DNA of 64,000 bases from Flavobacterium buctense (GCF_014486695.1 NZ_JACTAB010000002.1:360847-424846); one strand, 5' to 3'. Positions 34,000 to 44,818 are shown, numbered from the stretch's first letter. Notes: generated by a model from the letters alone, not told the origin. Numbers and translations: made by a program.

Positions 34000-36813
34000 C
34001 TAAAACCATTTTCTGGTGAAAAGACCAATAAGCGTATCCGGGTTGAAAGTGACTATGAAACGTATTCTTTCTCCGTAGTTTTTTTCGGCTATTTCCCAGC
34101 CGTTGTTGGAATACACCGGAAAGTATAATTCGAAATAATCGGTGACTAAATTTAGGCGAACGCCACTGTCGTATACGAATTGCTCGGCTTTATTTTTATT
34201 CTTAATCATTCCGATATCACCATAGAGTTCAACCCAATTCCAAATGTTAGCGCTGGCGTTTATAGTCGTCATCCATTGGTTAGCGGTTCTGGTTTCCAAC
34301 ATCGATTTAAAGAATCCATCCGAAATAATCGACTGTTGGCTGAACAAACCGGTGGTTTCGGAACGACCTAAATAATCGTGCTCGAACAAATAATCGGTTG
34401 GGCGATCTAAGCCAAAATCGAAATAGGTAGAGGTATTATTGTTGTATAAAAAAGTTCCGGCAAACCAGCGCACATTGATTTGTCGTTTGTCATTAAACAA
34501 CTTTCGGTATTGCAATTCTCCGGATAATTTACCAAACGAACTCGACAATTGTAAATCGCCTAAGAAATTATAATGCTTGGTCACTTCGGTTTTGCCGTTG
34601 TAGTATTTGGCATTGAACACTTTGTAATTTTCGGTATTCTCATCCACCGTAAACGCCGATTTTTCACGATCAATCATGATGTATTTAAAGACAATCATTT
34701 CCTTTTTGTTGTCTCTGAAATCATCAGGACGGAAACGCAAATAGACCATCGGATTGATTTTGGTGTAATAAGCATCGGGTGCATAATGCAAATAATGGCC
34801 GTTCAATTGGTACCGAATACTGTACAAATTACTGTCGCGGTTGAATTGGTTGACCATAAAATTGGCTTTGCCCGAAAGGCTTTGCGTTTTGGTGGAAATC
34901 GTTGGGTTCACATCGAAATTGAATGGTTTGTCCAAAATGGTTTTGTTGTGAAAACGAATGCCGGGTAATAAACCATCGTATAAATTGTATTCTAAAGTTG
35001 GAATGAAAACGACTTGGTTGTAATAAGGGTCTTCTAAATCTTTAAAGAAAATGAATTTGATTGGTCGGCTGTTTAGTCGAAATTCTTTAAGCGACTGCCA
35101 GTTGTTTCTCAAATTGAATTCGGGTACTTCGTTTTTATAATTGATGACAATTTTCTCCGCGTCATTTCTCGGAACGGTAAAAACACTATCTTTTGGGAAC
35201 GTGTCAATCCATTTTTTGAAGACTACATTTTTGTCTTTAACGCCATAAACCGGAATCGGCACATGGGTATCGGTTTTATTCTTCAACGAAAAACGGATGC
35301 TATCTTTGGTTTTAGTGACTTTGTCAAATTTAAAATCGATGATGTCACGCGAGTTGATGATTTTGTCAAAAAACCATGTAATGTCTTTGGGTGAATTTTT
35401 GGTCAGTAACAACTCAAAGTCATTGCGATTGGTTTGCTGTTTTCTATTTAAGTCGATAAATTGTCGGATGCTGGTTTGCACTACTTTATTTTCAAGATAG
35501 CTGTCGAGGTATTTCAAACTCAAACCGGCGCGGTATTTTGAAGCAATTTTTTCGTTGAATTTGATTAAAGTGTTTTTGGGTGCGCCCAACGGTTGGTCGA
35601 GATTCTTACGTGCCATGAGCATATAAAAATAACTGTATTGCCCATTGAAATCAAGGCTTACTAAGTTGTAGGCACGCAAAATTCTCAGCTTCGCTACATT
35701 GCCCATCATTTTACTTTCGGGATGAAATTCGTCTATGTATTTCATCATGGTGTAGACTTGAATTCCGTTAATAATCCAGCTGTCTTTTCTAGGATCGAGT
35801 TGTAAAGCGTTGTGCAAATAATTGTCGAGATAAGTTTTCAGAAACTTAATTTCGTACATAAATTCATCCGGAAACGGACTGATGAAATTAGGCAATTGGT
35901 TCAAACCATAAAACGGATTTCTATCGTAATCGGCTTGCGTAACCGTGATTTTTTCGTGTGGATATTGGCCTAGATTTTCATTGACATAATTGACAATTTT
36001 GTCAATGACAATGGCTCGTTGAATATCAGTTAGGCGATTGTCACGCAGGTTGGAAATAACTTCCACTTGGTTGTTTTTAAATACCGAATATTCTTTAGGA
36101 ATAGCAATAAACAAATTCAGATTCAGTCGGTTTTTACCCGAAAATTGGTATTGGTTTTGGCTGTTTTTAGCTTCTTTTTGAACTTCATTCAAATCGGAAT
36201 TCACGGCAAGATTTAACGGAATTCTAATGTCTAAATCATAATCCGAAGGGGCATTAGCCGCATCGTCTAAGTTCAAATTACTGTATTTGACAAAGGCGAT
36301 ACTTTCGTAGCGCGCCGGAATCAAGAAACAGTTTTTGAGAGTCATTTTTCCGTTGTCGCCATAGCCATATGACGTAAATTTATCACTCGGAATTTTGACA
36401 AAATAAGTCAGTTTCAAAGTCGCTTTTTGATTCGGCAACAACTTTTCACGCAAGCGAATCTGAATCAAATCCGGATACTTGTCGTCTCTTTCCCAAGTCA
36501 ACATCGATTGGTTGGCGTCGATGATGGTAATGTTGTCCGTTTGCCCTCGTTCTTTGTCTTGGGCCAAATGAAAATTGCGCACAAACTCATCTGAAAAACG
36601 CTCTGCCAAAGGCGTATTTTTATCCCGATACGCATTGTTCCAATCGTTCAAAACGATAAAACTCAGCGTATCGTTGGATTGGTTGTGAAAAGTCAGTTCT
36701 TGAATTACATGGAGTATTTTGGTTTCGCTGTTGACTTCCACCACCATTTTAGTATGGTGTTGGGCCAAAGCAACACTGCTAAAAAACAACAATATGTAGG
36801 TTAGTTTTTTCAA
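34000..36813 (-). CDS. Pseudo-M1 aminopeptidase fused to an outer-membrane-barrel-like domain
   Basis: The 937-residue secreted protein has a signal peptide (1-17). The N-terminal 550 residues follow the M1 aminopeptidase layout: a beta-rich domain with an ATLKLTYFVKIPSD stretch, then a helical domain. The zinc motif HExxH is absent; the equivalent place reads FLKTYLDNYLHNALQL, and the helix that usually ends NEGFA reads WIINGIQVY. The last 350 residues show alternating strands, many aromatic residues and a C-terminal FTRKWF, like an outer-membrane barrel. The start codon is TTG. It is probably a non-catalytic surface protein; metalloprotease annotations for it would be doubtful. Confidence 0.75.
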   Translation of the reverse strand: MKKLTYILLFFSSVALAQHHTKMVVEVNSETKILHVIQELTFHNQSNDTLSFIVLNDWNNAYRDKNTPLAERFSDEFVRNFHLAQDKERGQTDNITIIDANQSMLTWERDDKYPDLIQIRLREKLLPNQKATLKLTYFVKIPSDKFTSYGYGDNGKMTLKNCFLIPARYESIAFVKYSNLNLDDAANAPSDYDLDIRIPLNLAVNSDLNEVQKEAKNSQNQYQFSGKNRLNLNLFIAIPKEYSVFKNNQVEVISNLRDNRLTDIQRAIVIDKIVNYVNENLGQYPHEKITVTQADYDRNPFYGLNQLPNFISPFPDEFMYEIKFLKTYLDNYLHNALQLDPRKDSWIINGIQVYTMMKYIDEFHPESKMMGNVAKLRILRAYNLVSLDFNGQYSYFYMLMARKNLDQPLGAPKNTLIKFNEKIASKYRAGLSLKYLDSYLENKVVQTSIRQFIDLNRKQQTNRNDFELLLTKNSPKDITWFFDKIINSRDIIDFKFDKVTKTKDSIRFSLKNKTDTHVPIPVYGVKDKNVVFKKWIDTFPKDSVFTVPRNDAEKIVINYKNEVPEFNLRNNWQSLKEFRLNSRPIKFIFFKDLEDPYYNQVVFIPTLEYNLYDGLLPGIRFHNKTILDKPFNFDVNPTISTKTQSLSGKANFMVNQFNRDSNLYSIRYQLNGHYLHYAPDAYYTKINPMVYLRFRPDDFRDNKKEMIVFKYIMIDREKSAFTVDENTENYKVFNAKYYNGKTEVTKHYNFLGDLQLSSSFGKLSGELQYRKLFNDKRQINVRWFAGTFLYNNNTSTYFDFGLDRPTDYLFEHDYLGRSETTGLFSQQSIISDGFFKSMLETRTANQWMTTINASANIWNWVELYGDIGMIKNKNKAEQFVYDSGVRLNLVTDYFELYFPVYSNNGWEIAEKNYGERIRFIVTFNPDTLIGLFTRKWF

Positions 36814-36877
36814 TATTTTGACTTGGTTTTAAAAGCTATCTTACACATTGAATTTAATAGAAAACGATATGGATCTT

Positions 36878-37600
36878 TTAAAAGTTCGGACTCAAATTGT
36901 ATTTTTTGTAGAAATTATCCAAAGCTTCTACCACTTCATCTTCAGTATCTACCACTTTTATCAAGTTCATGTCTTCCGGACTAACTGTTTTTTCTTTGTC
37001 AATCATTACGGTTTTTACCCAGTCTAATAGGCCTGACCAAAATTCGGTTCCGACTAAAATAATCGGGAATTTACCGATTTTCTTGGTTTGTATTAACGTC
37101 ATCGCTTCAAACAATTCGTCTAAAGTTCCGAATCCGCCCGGCATTACCACAAAACCTTGGGAATACTTGACAAACATGACTTTGCGCACAAAGAAATAGT
37201 CGAAATTTAGGTTTTTATCCTTGTCGATATAAGGATTAAAATGCTGTTCAAAAGGCAATTCGATGTTCAATCCTACCGAAGTTCCACCACCATTGTGCGC
37301 ACCTTTGTTACCGGCTTCCATGATGCCCGGTCCGCCACCGGTGATGACACCATATCCGGCTTTACTGATTTTATAAGCAATTTTTTCAGCCAATAAATAA
37401 TAACGGTCGTTTGGTTTAGTTCTGGCTGACCCAAAAATAGAAACACACGGCCCAATTCGCGCCATGCTTTCGTAGCCGTTAACAAACTCCGACATGATTT
37501 TAAAAATCGCCCAAGAGTCGTTGGTTCTTATCTCATTCCAGGTTTTTTGTTTTAGTTTTTCCTGAATTTTATCGTCTTCATTTTGAAAATCGTCTCTCAT
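36878..37600 (-). CDS. LOG family nucleotide phosphoribohydrolase
   Basis: The 240-residue cytoplasmic protein has the LOG/TIGR00730 motifs GGGPGIMEAGNKGA and VVMPGGFGTLDELFEAMTLIQ (PGGxGTxxE). These enzymes release the base from nucleoside 5'-monophosphates; plant members activate cytokinins, while bacterial ones act on AMP or IMP-type nucleotides. The fold is Rossmann-like. It lies 31 bases after uvrA on the same strand and may be cotranscribed with it. Confidence 0.9.
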   Translation of the reverse strand: MRDDFQNEDDKIQEKLKQKTWNEIRTNDSWAIFKIMSEFVNGYESMARIGPCVSIFGSARTKPNDRYYLLAEKIAYKISKAGYGVITGGGPGIMEAGNKGAHNGGGTSVGLNIELPFEQHFNPYIDKDKNLNFDYFFVRKVMFVKYSQGFVVMPGGFGTLDELFEAMTLIQTKKIGKFPIILVGTEFWSGLLDWVKTVMIDKEKTVSPEDMNLIKVVDTEDEVVEALDNFYKKYNLSPNF

Positions 37601-37631
37601 CTTTTAGTATAATTTTTTTTAAGCAAACGTG

Positions 37632-40463
37632 CTAAAGTAATTCTTTTTTCAAAAACTGCGCGGTGTAGCTTTTCTTATTTTTAATAATCTCTTCCGGAGT
37701 TCCGACACACAGAATTTGGCCACCGCCTTTTCCGCCTTCAGGTCCAACGTCAATGATGTGATCCGCCAATTTGATGACGTCCATATTGTGCTCGATGATC
37801 AAAATCGTGTTGCCTTTGTCGACCAATTTGTTAATCACATCCATCAATACGCGAATGTCCTCAAAATGCAAACCGGTTGTGGGTTCGTCCATGATGTAAA
37901 ACGTGTTTCCGGTGTCTTTTTTGGATAATTCTGTCGCCAATTTGATGCGTTGCGCTTCACCGCCCGAAAGCGTGGTGCTTTGTTGTCCCAAAGTGATGTA
38001 GCCCAACCCGACATCTTGTATGGTTTTGACTTTTCTGTAAATTTTCGGAATGTTTTCAAAGAAATCCACCGCTTCATCCACGGTCATGTTCAACACATCT
38101 GAAATGGATTTGCCTTTGTATCTTATTTCTAAGGTTTCTCGATTGAATCGTTTTCCTTGACAAGTTTCACATTCTACATACACATCCGGTAAGAAACTCA
38201 TTTCGATGGTTCGAACACCCGAACCTTCACAGGTTTCACATCTTCCGCCCGAAACATTGAAGCTAAAACGTCCGGCTTTGTAACCACGAATCATCGCTTC
38301 CGGAACTTGGGTATACAAACTCCTGATTTCCGAAAACACATCGGTATAAGTCGCCGGATTGGAACGAGGCGTTCTTCCAATCGGACTTTGATCGATATCA
38401 ATCACTTTGTCGATATGTTCTAAACCTTCGATTTTTTTATAAGGTTGCGGTTTTTTGACGCCGTTGAAATAATACTCATTCAAAATAGGATAGAGCGTTT
38501 CATTAATCAAAGTCGATTTTCCACTACCCGAAACTCCGGTCACGCAAATCAGTTTTCCTAACGGCAATTCGATAGAAACATTTTTTAAATTATTTCCCGT
38601 TGCGCCTGTTAGTTTCATGAATTTACCATTGCCTTGACGGCGTTTTTTGGGTACTTCAATTTTCATTTCGCCATTCAAATACATCGCCGTAATGGTGTGT
38701 TCGTTGAGTAGTTCTTTCGGCGTGCCTTTGCTGATGATTTCACCACCAAATTTTCCGGCTTTAGGTCCGATATCAATCACGTAATCAGCGCGTTCTATCA
38801 TGTCTTTGTCGTGTTCAACCACCAAAACCGAATTTCCGATGTCTCTTAATTGTTCCAAAGAATGAATCAGTTTTTCGTTGTCTCTTTGGTGCAAACCGAT
38901 ACTGGGTTCGTCCAGAATATACAAGACGCCTACGAGTTGTGAACCAATTTGTGTGGCCAAACGAATACGTTGTGCTTCACCGCCGGAAAGCGATTTAGAA
39001 CTGCGATTGATGGATAAATAATTCAAACCCACATTCACTAAAAAGCGCAAACGGTCTTTGATTTCTTTGACGATTTCTGAGGCAATGATAGTTTGTTTTT
39101 CAGAAAGATGTTGGTCTAAATCCTCAAACCAAGCCGATAAATCCGAAATATCCATCGTGGATAAATCGAAGATGTTTTTTTCGTGAATTCGGAAATACAT
39201 CGCTTCTTTTTTCAAGCGCGAACCGTGACATTCCGGACAGGTGATTTCGTCCATGAATTCTTTAGCCCAACGTTTTATTGACGTGGAATTGCTTTCGTCG
39301 TATTGGTTTTTGATGAAATGCGAAATGCCTTCGAACTCTATTTTGTACTCTTTAGTGATGCCCAAAGTTTTGGATTCTACCGTAAATTTTTCCTTTCCGC
39401 CTTGTAAAATGATTTGCATCGCTTCTTCCGGAATACTTTCGATAGTATCAGCTAGGCTAAAGCCAAATTTCTCTCCGATGATTTCCAATTGTTTGAAAAT
39501 CCATGACGATTTGTATTCACCCAACGGAGCAAAACCGCCATTTTTGATAGACAATTTCGGATTCGGAATGACTTTTTTTAGGTTGATTTCATGTACGGTT
39601 CCCAAGCCTTTACATTCTTCGCACGCACCTTTTGGAGAGTTAAATGAAAATAAATTCGGCTCCGGATTTTGATAGGATATTCCGGAAGTCGGACACATCA
39701 AATTCCGACTGAAATATCTAACTTCATTCGTGTCTTGGTCCAAAATCATCAACACATTTTCGCCGTGATACATGGCGGTTTTGATGCTTTCGGCCAGGCG
39801 TTTTTCGTTATCCTCGTTATTCTCAATCACCATTCGGTCGATGACAATTTCGATATCGTGGGTTTTGTAACGGTCGAGTTTCATGCCGGGAAGCAAATCT
39901 TGTACTTCACCGTTTACTCTGACTTTCAGAAAACCTTGTTTGGTGATTTGTTGGAACAATTCGGCGTAATGCCCTTTTCTGGCGCGGATAATCGGAGCCA
40001 AAATATTGATGCGTTTTCCGGTAAAGTTTTGAATAATCAAGTCTTTGATTTGCTCATCGGAATACGAAACCATTTTTTCACCCGTGACATAACTATACGC
40101 TTCGCCACCACGAGCATAGAGTAAACGCAGGAAATCGTATATTTCAGTAATAGTTCCAACAGTCGATCGCGGACTTTTACTCGTCGTTTTTTGTTCAATA
40201 GCAATTACGGGAGACAATCCGTCGATTTTGTCTACATCAGGACGTTCTAATCCACCAAGGAATTGGCGAGCATAAGCCGAAAAAGTTTCGATATAACGGC
40301 GTTGTCCTTCGGCATAAATGGTGTCGAAAGCCAAAGACGATTTCCCCGAACCCGAAAGACCGGTGATTACAACCAGTTTTTCGCGAGGAATGTTGATATC
40401 AATATTCTTTAGATTGTGTACTCGAGCGCCGAGAACTTCAATAGTATTTTCTGTTTCAAGCAT
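37632..40463 (-). CDS. uvrA: Excinuclease ABC subunit UvrA
   Basis: UvrA finds DNA damage and loads UvrB. The 943-residue protein has two ABC ATPase halves: Walker [14 protein letters not shown] near 34-46 and [13 protein letters not shown] in the second half, two LSGGEAQRI signatures, and the zinc-finger cysteines [20 protein letters not shown] and [18 protein letters not shown]. Length is normal. A -7 box lies at 40481-40488, giving a leader of about 11 bases. uvrB is 33 kb away in this window. Confidence 0.98.
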   Translation of the reverse strand: MLETENTIEVLGARVHNLKNIDINIPREKLVVITGLSGSGKSSLAFDTIYAEGQRRYIETFSAYARQFLGGLERPDVDKIDGLSPVIAIEQKTTSKSPRSTVGTITEIYDFLRLLYARGGEAYSYVTGEKMVSYSDEQIKDLIIQNFTGKRINILAPIIRARKGHYAELFQQITKQGFLKVRVNGEVQDLLPGMKLDRYKTHDIEIVIDRMVIENNEDNEKRLAESIKTAMYHGENVLMILDQDTNEVRYFSRNLMCPTSGISYQNPEPNLFSFNSPKGACEECKGLGTVHEINLKKVIPNPKLSIKNGGFAPLGEYKSSWIFKQLEIIGEKFGFSLADTIESIPEEAMQIILQGGKEKFTVESKTLGITKEYKIEFEGISHFIKNQYDESNSTSIKRWAKEFMDEITCPECHGSRLKKEAMYFRIHEKNIFDLSTMDISDLSAWFEDLDQHLSEKQTIIASEIVKEIKDRLRFLVNVGLNYLSINRSSKSLSGGEAQRIRLATQIGSQLVGVLYILDEPSIGLHQRDNEKLIHSLEQLRDIGNSVLVVEHDKDMIERADYVIDIGPKAGKFGGEIISKGTPKELLNEHTITAMYLNGEMKIEVPKKRRQGNGKFMKLTGATGNNLKNVSIELPLGKLICVTGVSGSGKSTLINETLYPILNEYYFNGVKKPQPYKKIEGLEHIDKVIDIDQSPIGRTPRSNPATYTDVFSEIRSLYTQVPEAMIRGYKAGRFSFNVSGGRCETCEGSGVRTIEMSFLPDVYVECETCQGKRFNRETLEIRYKGKSISDVLNMTVDEAVDFFENIPKIYRKVKTIQDVGLGYITLGQQSTTLSGGEAQRIKLATELSKKDTGNTFYIMDEPTTGLHFEDIRVLMDVINKLVDKGNTILIIEHNMDVIKLADHIIDVGPEGGKGGGQILCVGTPEEIIKNKKSYTAQFLKKELL

Positions 40464-40480
40464 AGCAATTGGGCAAAACG

Positions 40481-40488
40481 CAAAGGTA
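40481..40488 (-). promoter_or_regulatory. -7 promoter box of uvrA
   Basis: The reverse strand reads TACCTTTG, matching TAnnTTTG. No SOS-type operator was recognised beside it. Confidence 0.55.
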
Positions 40489-40542
40489 GTGTTTTGGTTG
40501 CAATTTTTGAATAGACGGTTGAGAAGTTATTGTTAAAAAAGA

Positions 40543-42360
40543 TTACTCAATAATCATCTCTTTCAAACGATGACGATAGCTTTCAAGGACGTCAATTTTA
40601 GAGAGGAAACCAAAGTATTTTCCTTTATAGATAACCGGTAAAATCGTGGCTTTGGAGGTTTCAAACAGCTTCATGATTTTCTCGGGTTTGTCCTCAAATA
40701 AGATTAACTCCTTGGGTTGGCTTATGATTTCTGACATCGTCATAAATTTGACGTGATTCGGATTGAAAATAAAAGCCCTTACTTCTTCAAAATCGACTAT
40801 GCCAATTAAAGATTTGTGTTCATCAACAATCGGAATTATTTTTTGTTCCGAAGTAGCAAAAATCTCCACCACTTTTGCCGGCGAATCCTGAAGTGTCAGC
40901 GTTTTATAATTTTGTTGTACCAAATTGTAAAAATTAATGCTTTGCAAGATGTTCTTATCTTTATCACTAGTGAAAACTTCGCCTTTATCGGCCAAACTTT
41001 TGACATCCATAGAATGTTTTTCAAACTGTTTGGAAACGGCAAAACTCACCGAAGACACTATCATCAAAGGTACCATCAAATCGTAACCGCCGGTAATTTC
41101 CACAATAAGGAAAATAGCAGTTAACGGCGCGTGAAATAAACCACTCAGAATTCCGGCCATACCAACAATCGTAAAATTGGCTATCGGTAAATGATGCGTG
41201 AAGTTGAGCAGATTGATTGATTTGGCTACAAAATAACCTAAATACGAACCTACAAAAAGTGAAGGCGCAAAGTTGCCGCCGTTTCCTCCACTGCCTAAAG
41301 TTAATCCGGTTGCGAAAGCTTTTAACAACATAGTAACACCAACAAAGGCCAACAAAACCCATTCGCTTTTAAAACGTTCGAGCATGGTATTGTCTAATAA
41401 AAGTCCGGGGTTATTAGACGCTAAGGTTTTGATACTTTCATAACCTTCTCCAAAAAGCGTTGGGAAAAAGAAAATCAAAACCGCTAATAAAAAAGCACCG
41501 ATAAAAGCTCTTCGGTACCCTTTGTTTTTAAAGCTGCCGAAAAACTTTTCTACTTTTTGAAAATTCCGGGCGTGATATACTGAGGTCAATCCGGCTAAGA
41601 TTCCGAGTAAAATATAATAAGGTGTATTGTGGTAATCAAATCTGAGTGTTTGCTGGAAATTCAAGATTACATCGTCGCTCAAAGTGATAGTTGAAATCAA
41701 CGCACCGGTCGCTGCCGAAATGATAATCGGGATAAAAGCCGAGATGGAAATATCCGTCAAAACAACTTCTATGGCAAATAAAACTCCGGCAATCGGCGCG
41801 TTGAACGCTGCTCCAATTCCGGCTGCGACACCACAAGCCAAGAGTAGAATTCGGTCTTTTTGGGACAAATGGTATTTCTGCGCGAAGTTGGAACCAAAAG
41901 CCGCGCCGGTAATCACAATCGGGCTTTCCAAACCGGCAGAACCACCGAGGCCAATGGTTAACGAGCTGGTTACGATTTGTGCATACATTTGCTTTTTCGG
42001 CATGATGCCGCCTTTTTTGGCTACGGCATACAATACTTTAGAACTGCCTTTTTCGATTTGATTGTTTAGAAAATTGCGAACTACAAATACGGTTAGCAAA
42101 ATTCCGGCAATCGGCAGCAAACTGTTGATGTAAGGAAGTTTTAGGAAACCATTGATATTATTGGCCCAAAGGAAAATGTTATGGGCAAAACTCTTTAGGA
42201 TAATTACGGCAAACGAACAAGTAATCGCCACAGCAACGCAAGCAAAATAGATAAAGTTTCTTTCGCTGAGTTTGTCTTTCAAAAGGAAAACCAAGTTTTC
42301 GGCTCTTCTGAAAATACTTCTGAAAACAATTTTAAAAAAGGAAGCTTTGTTCGACGGCAT
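40543..42360 (-). CDS. ClC family chloride channel/transporter with CBS domains
   Basis: The 605-residue protein has about ten membrane helices up to residue 440 and two CBS domains at about 470-600. The ClC anion-pathway motifs are visible: GLGGSAGLESPIVITG, in which GLESP corresponds to GxExP and keeps the gating glutamate, and GGNGGNFAPSLFVG, which corresponds to GxFxP. The retained glutamate is compatible with Cl-/H+ antiport. The CBS pair probably binds adenine nucleotides and controls activity. It is downstream of ggt and is not clearly coupled to it. Confidence 0.92.
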   Translation of the reverse strand: MPSNKASFFKIVFRSIFRRAENLVFLLKDKLSERNFIYFACVAVAITCSFAVIILKSFAHNIFLWANNINGFLKLPYINSLLPIAGILLTVFVVRNFLNNQIEKGSSKVLYAVAKKGGIMPKKQMYAQIVTSSLTIGLGGSAGLESPIVITGAAFGSNFAQKYHLSQKDRILLLACGVAAGIGAAFNAPIAGVLFAIEVVLTDISISAFIPIIISAATGALISTITLSDDVILNFQQTLRFDYHNTPYYILLGILAGLTSVYHARNFQKVEKFFGSFKNKGYRRAFIGAFLLAVLIFFFPTLFGEGYESIKTLASNNPGLLLDNTMLERFKSEWVLLAFVGVTMLLKAFATGLTLGSGGNGGNFAPSLFVGSYLGYFVAKSINLLNFTHHLPIANFTIVGMAGILSGLFHAPLTAIFLIVEITGGYDLMVPLMIVSSVSFAVSKQFEKHSMDVKSLADKGEVFTSDKDKNILQSINFYNLVQQNYKTLTLQDSPAKVVEIFATSEQKIIPIVDEHKSLIGIVDFEEVRAFIFNPNHVKFMTMSEIISQPKELILFEDKPEKIMKLFETSKATILPVIYKGKYFGFLSKIDVLESYRHRLKEMIIE

Positions 42361-42399
42361 TATCTCAAACTTTGAAAGGCTAAGATAGTATTCTAAATT

Positions 42400-44070
42400 T
42401 TAAAAACCAACCGCTTTATCATCGCCTCTGAAATCGGCACCACCTTCGAGTTTTCCATCGGGTAAAACTAAAATGGCATCTACTTTACCAATCACCGGAG
42501 CGACTTTTTCGTTGATTTTGTAGCCTTTCTTGGCCAGTGTTTCTAATAATAATTGATCAAACTTTTGAGGCTCAAACTGAATTTCGTCAGGCAGCCATTG
42601 GTGGTGGAATCTGGGTGCATTTACGGCTTCTTGAATGTTCATGTTGAATTCAGTTACATTCAAAATTGTTTGCAAAACCGAAGTAATAATCATTGAACCG
42701 CCGGGTGAACCCAACAACATAAAGAGTTTGCCGTTTTTTTCGACTATGGTTGGCGTCATGGAACTTAGCATTCTTTTTCGCGGCGCAATGCTGTTGGCTT
42801 CGGCACCCACTAAACCATAAGAATTCGGAACACCCGGTTTAGAAGAAAAGTCGTCCATTTCATTGTTTAAAAAGAAACCCAATTCGTCACAAAACAGCTT
42901 CGAACCATAAGCACCATTGATAGTTGTAGTAACTGAAACGGCATTTCCTTCTGAATCAACAATTGAGTAATGTGTAGTTTCGTCGCTTTCGTATACTGAA
43001 ACTTCACCATGACTTACCTCTGCAGATTTTGTGGCTTGGTCAAAAGTGAAAGTGCTCATTCGGTCTTTAAGATACTTATCATTCCATAGTGCTTTCTGAG
43101 GAATTTTGACAAAATCCGGGTCGCCCAGAAAATAATTTCTATCAGCATAAGCTCTGCGTTCGGCTTCGGTTATAACTTGGATGTATTTTTCTGAATTGTG
43201 TCCAAAGGCATTCAAAGGATAAGGCTCAATCATTTTCAGAATTTGGGCCAAAGTAATCCCGCCGCTACTTGGTGGCGCCATCGAAATTATGGTCAAATCT
43301 TTGTGTTGAAATGAAATCGGTTTGCGCCAAACTACTTGGTATTCGGCCATATCTTTCATCGAAATAATACCGCCTTTTTCTTGGATAAAATCCACTAGTT
43401 TTTGGGCCGTTTTGCCTTTGTAGAATTCGTTGCGACCTTTTTTTAGAATTTGTTCCAAAGTGTTAGCTAAGGCCAAATATTTGATGGTGTCACCAACGTT
43501 AAAAGTCTTATTGTACAAAGTCTTATCACCGCTAATTTTTACGATAATTGCTCTGTTTTCGTCTAGTTTTTCTTTTTCTTTTGCCGTCACAATAATCCCT
43601 TTTTGGGCTAAAGCGATTGAAGGTTCGAACAAATCTTTTAGCGGTAGTTTGCCAAATTTTTTATGGACTTCAAATATTCCGGCGACACTTCCGGGAATGC
43701 CAACGCATAATGCGCCATCTGTACTTAGATTCGGAATGACATTGCCATTTGGGTCTTGGTACATGTTTTTGGTTGCTTTGGCCGGAGCTTTTTCGCGAAA
43801 ATCTAATGAACCTATTTCCCCATTCGCTTTGCGATACACCATAAATCCGCCACCGGAAATATTCCCCGCATAAGGATAAGCTACTGCTAACGCCAATTGC
43901 GTTGCAATCATAGCATCAAAAGCATTACCGCCTTTTTTGATGATGTCAATACCAATTTGTGAAGCTTCTTCACGAGCTGAAACTACCATTGCTTTTTCGG
44001 CAATTAATCCTTTTGATTGGGCGAAAATGAAGTTTGAAATCAGTAAAAAAGCGAAGAAACTCTTTTTCAT
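42400..44070 (-). CDS. ggt: Gamma-glutamyltransferase
   Basis: GGT cleaves the gamma-glutamyl bond of glutathione and related peptides outside the cytoplasm. The 556-residue precursor has a signal peptide (1-18) and the autocleavage site in DETTHYSIVDSEGNAVSVTTTINGAYG (read in pieces), where the second Thr of ETTHYS becomes the N-terminal nucleophile of the small subunit. MLSSMTPTIV and GSPGGSMIITSVLQ are the other family marks. Its ATG overlaps the acpH stop by four bases (ATGA), so the genes are coupled. Confidence 0.95.
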   Translation of the reverse strand: MKKSFFAFLLISNFIFAQSKGLIAEKAMVVSAREEASQIGIDIIKKGGNAFDAMIATQLALAVAYPYAGNISGGGFMVYRKANGEIGSLDFREKAPAKATKNMYQDPNGNVIPNLSTDGALCVGIPGSVAGIFEVHKKFGKLPLKDLFEPSIALAQKGIIVTAKEKEKLDENRAIIVKISGDKTLYNKTFNVGDTIKYLALANTLEQILKKGRNEFYKGKTAQKLVDFIQEKGGIISMKDMAEYQVVWRKPISFQHKDLTIISMAPPSSGGITLAQILKMIEPYPLNAFGHNSEKYIQVITEAERRAYADRNYFLGDPDFVKIPQKALWNDKYLKDRMSTFTFDQATKSAEVSHGEVSVYESDETTHYSIVDSEGNAVSVTTTINGAYGSKLFCDELGFFLNNEMDDFSSKPGVPNSYGLVGAEANSIAPRKRMLSSMTPTIVEKNGKLFMLLGSPGGSMIITSVLQTILNVTEFNMNIQEAVNAPRFHHQWLPDEIQFEPQKFDQLLLETLAKKGYKINEKVAPVIGKVDAILVLPDGKLEGGADFRGDDKAVGF

Positions 44071-44651
44071 AAAGTGGTTAATTTATCTTGACAATGTTGT
44101 TGCAGTTCCTCAAAAAACAGAGTGAATTCGTTTTCAAATTCGGTGTAAAATTGTTTCAATTCAACGATGGATTCGTCCATGGCAACGCGATGCTTGGTGC
44201 GATAATCCATTTGGAACATAATCATTTGCAAACCTTCAATCGTAGCATAACTCACCAACCAATTTCGACCAATCATATAAGGCATCATGCCTTTGGCTCT
44301 TTCGGTTAGGATTTCGTAATTATCTTTAAGTAAGAGATAAAAATCCTGAGCATAGGCTTCTAATTTAACCTTAGAATAGTTACTCCAATTTTTGGCCAAA
44401 AAATGATCGTAGAAAATATCCATAATCACACCCGAATAATGGCCGTATTTTTCGTGTAATCTATGTTTGCTTTGCCTATAAATCGGATGCATATCGGTAA
44501 AACTGTCGATGGAACGATGCAATAGAATTCCCTTTCGAATTTCGGTTGGATAATCCTCATAATGATGCCCGCGAATACTGTCCGCCATAAAATTCCCGAT
44601 TTTGAGTAAATCGTTGTCGCCGGAGAGATATATGTGGGCTAGGAAGTTCAT
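44067..44651 (-). CDS. acpH: Acyl carrier protein phosphodiesterase family protein
   Basis: The 194-residue protein begins MNFLAHIYLSGDNDLLKIGNF, the AcpH (YajB) signature, with HRSIDSFTDMHP and GVIMDIFYDHFLAKNW as further conserved metal-binding segments. E. coli AcpH removes phosphopantetheine from acyl carrier protein; many homologues are untested. It is coupled to ggt. Its upstream region carries an octamer repeat tract. Confidence 0.85.
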   Translation of the reverse strand: MNFLAHIYLSGDNDLLKIGNFMADSIRGHHYEDYPTEIRKGILLHRSIDSFTDMHPIYRQSKHRLHEKYGHYSGVIMDIFYDHFLAKNWSNYSKVKLEAYAQDFYLLLKDNYEILTERAKGMMPYMIGRNWLVSYATIEGLQMIMFQMDYRTKHRVAMDESIVELKQFYTEFENEFTLFFEELQQHCQDKLTTL

Positions 44652-44657
44652 TTTTTT

Positions 44658-44705
44658 AGGCTCTGAGGTACTAAGGTTCTAAGGCACTGAGGTTCTGTGA
44701 AACTA
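44658..44705. repeat. Octamer tract (aggttcta type)
   Basis: Units aggctctg, aggtacta, aggttcta, aggcactg, aggttctg start at 44658, 44666, 44674, 44682 and 44690, then a weaker unit at 44698. It is directly upstream of acpH and inverted relative to the next tract. Confidence 0.85.
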
Positions 44706-44770
44706 AGAATTACTCTGTGTTGTTTTGTAAATATAGAAAAAGTTTGCCTTTTTAGCACAAGCATCTGAAA

Positions 44771-44806
44771 ACTTAGAACCTTAGTACCTTAGAACCTTAG
44801 TAACTT
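44771..44806. repeat. Octamer tract (ccttagta type), inverted partner
   Basis: Units acttagaa, ccttagta, ccttagaa, ccttagta start at 44771, 44779, 44787 and 44795. It is the reverse complement in form of the 44658 tract, and the two flank the 65-base core of the divergent acpH-glmM promoter region. Confidence 0.85.
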
Positions 44807-44810
44807 TTTT

Positions 44811-44818
44811 TACATTTG
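44811..44818 (+). promoter_or_regulatory. -7 promoter box of glmM
   Basis: TACATTTG matches TAnnTTTG, 20 bases ahead of the glmM ATG. The octamer tract lies where the -33 element would be. Confidence 0.6.
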
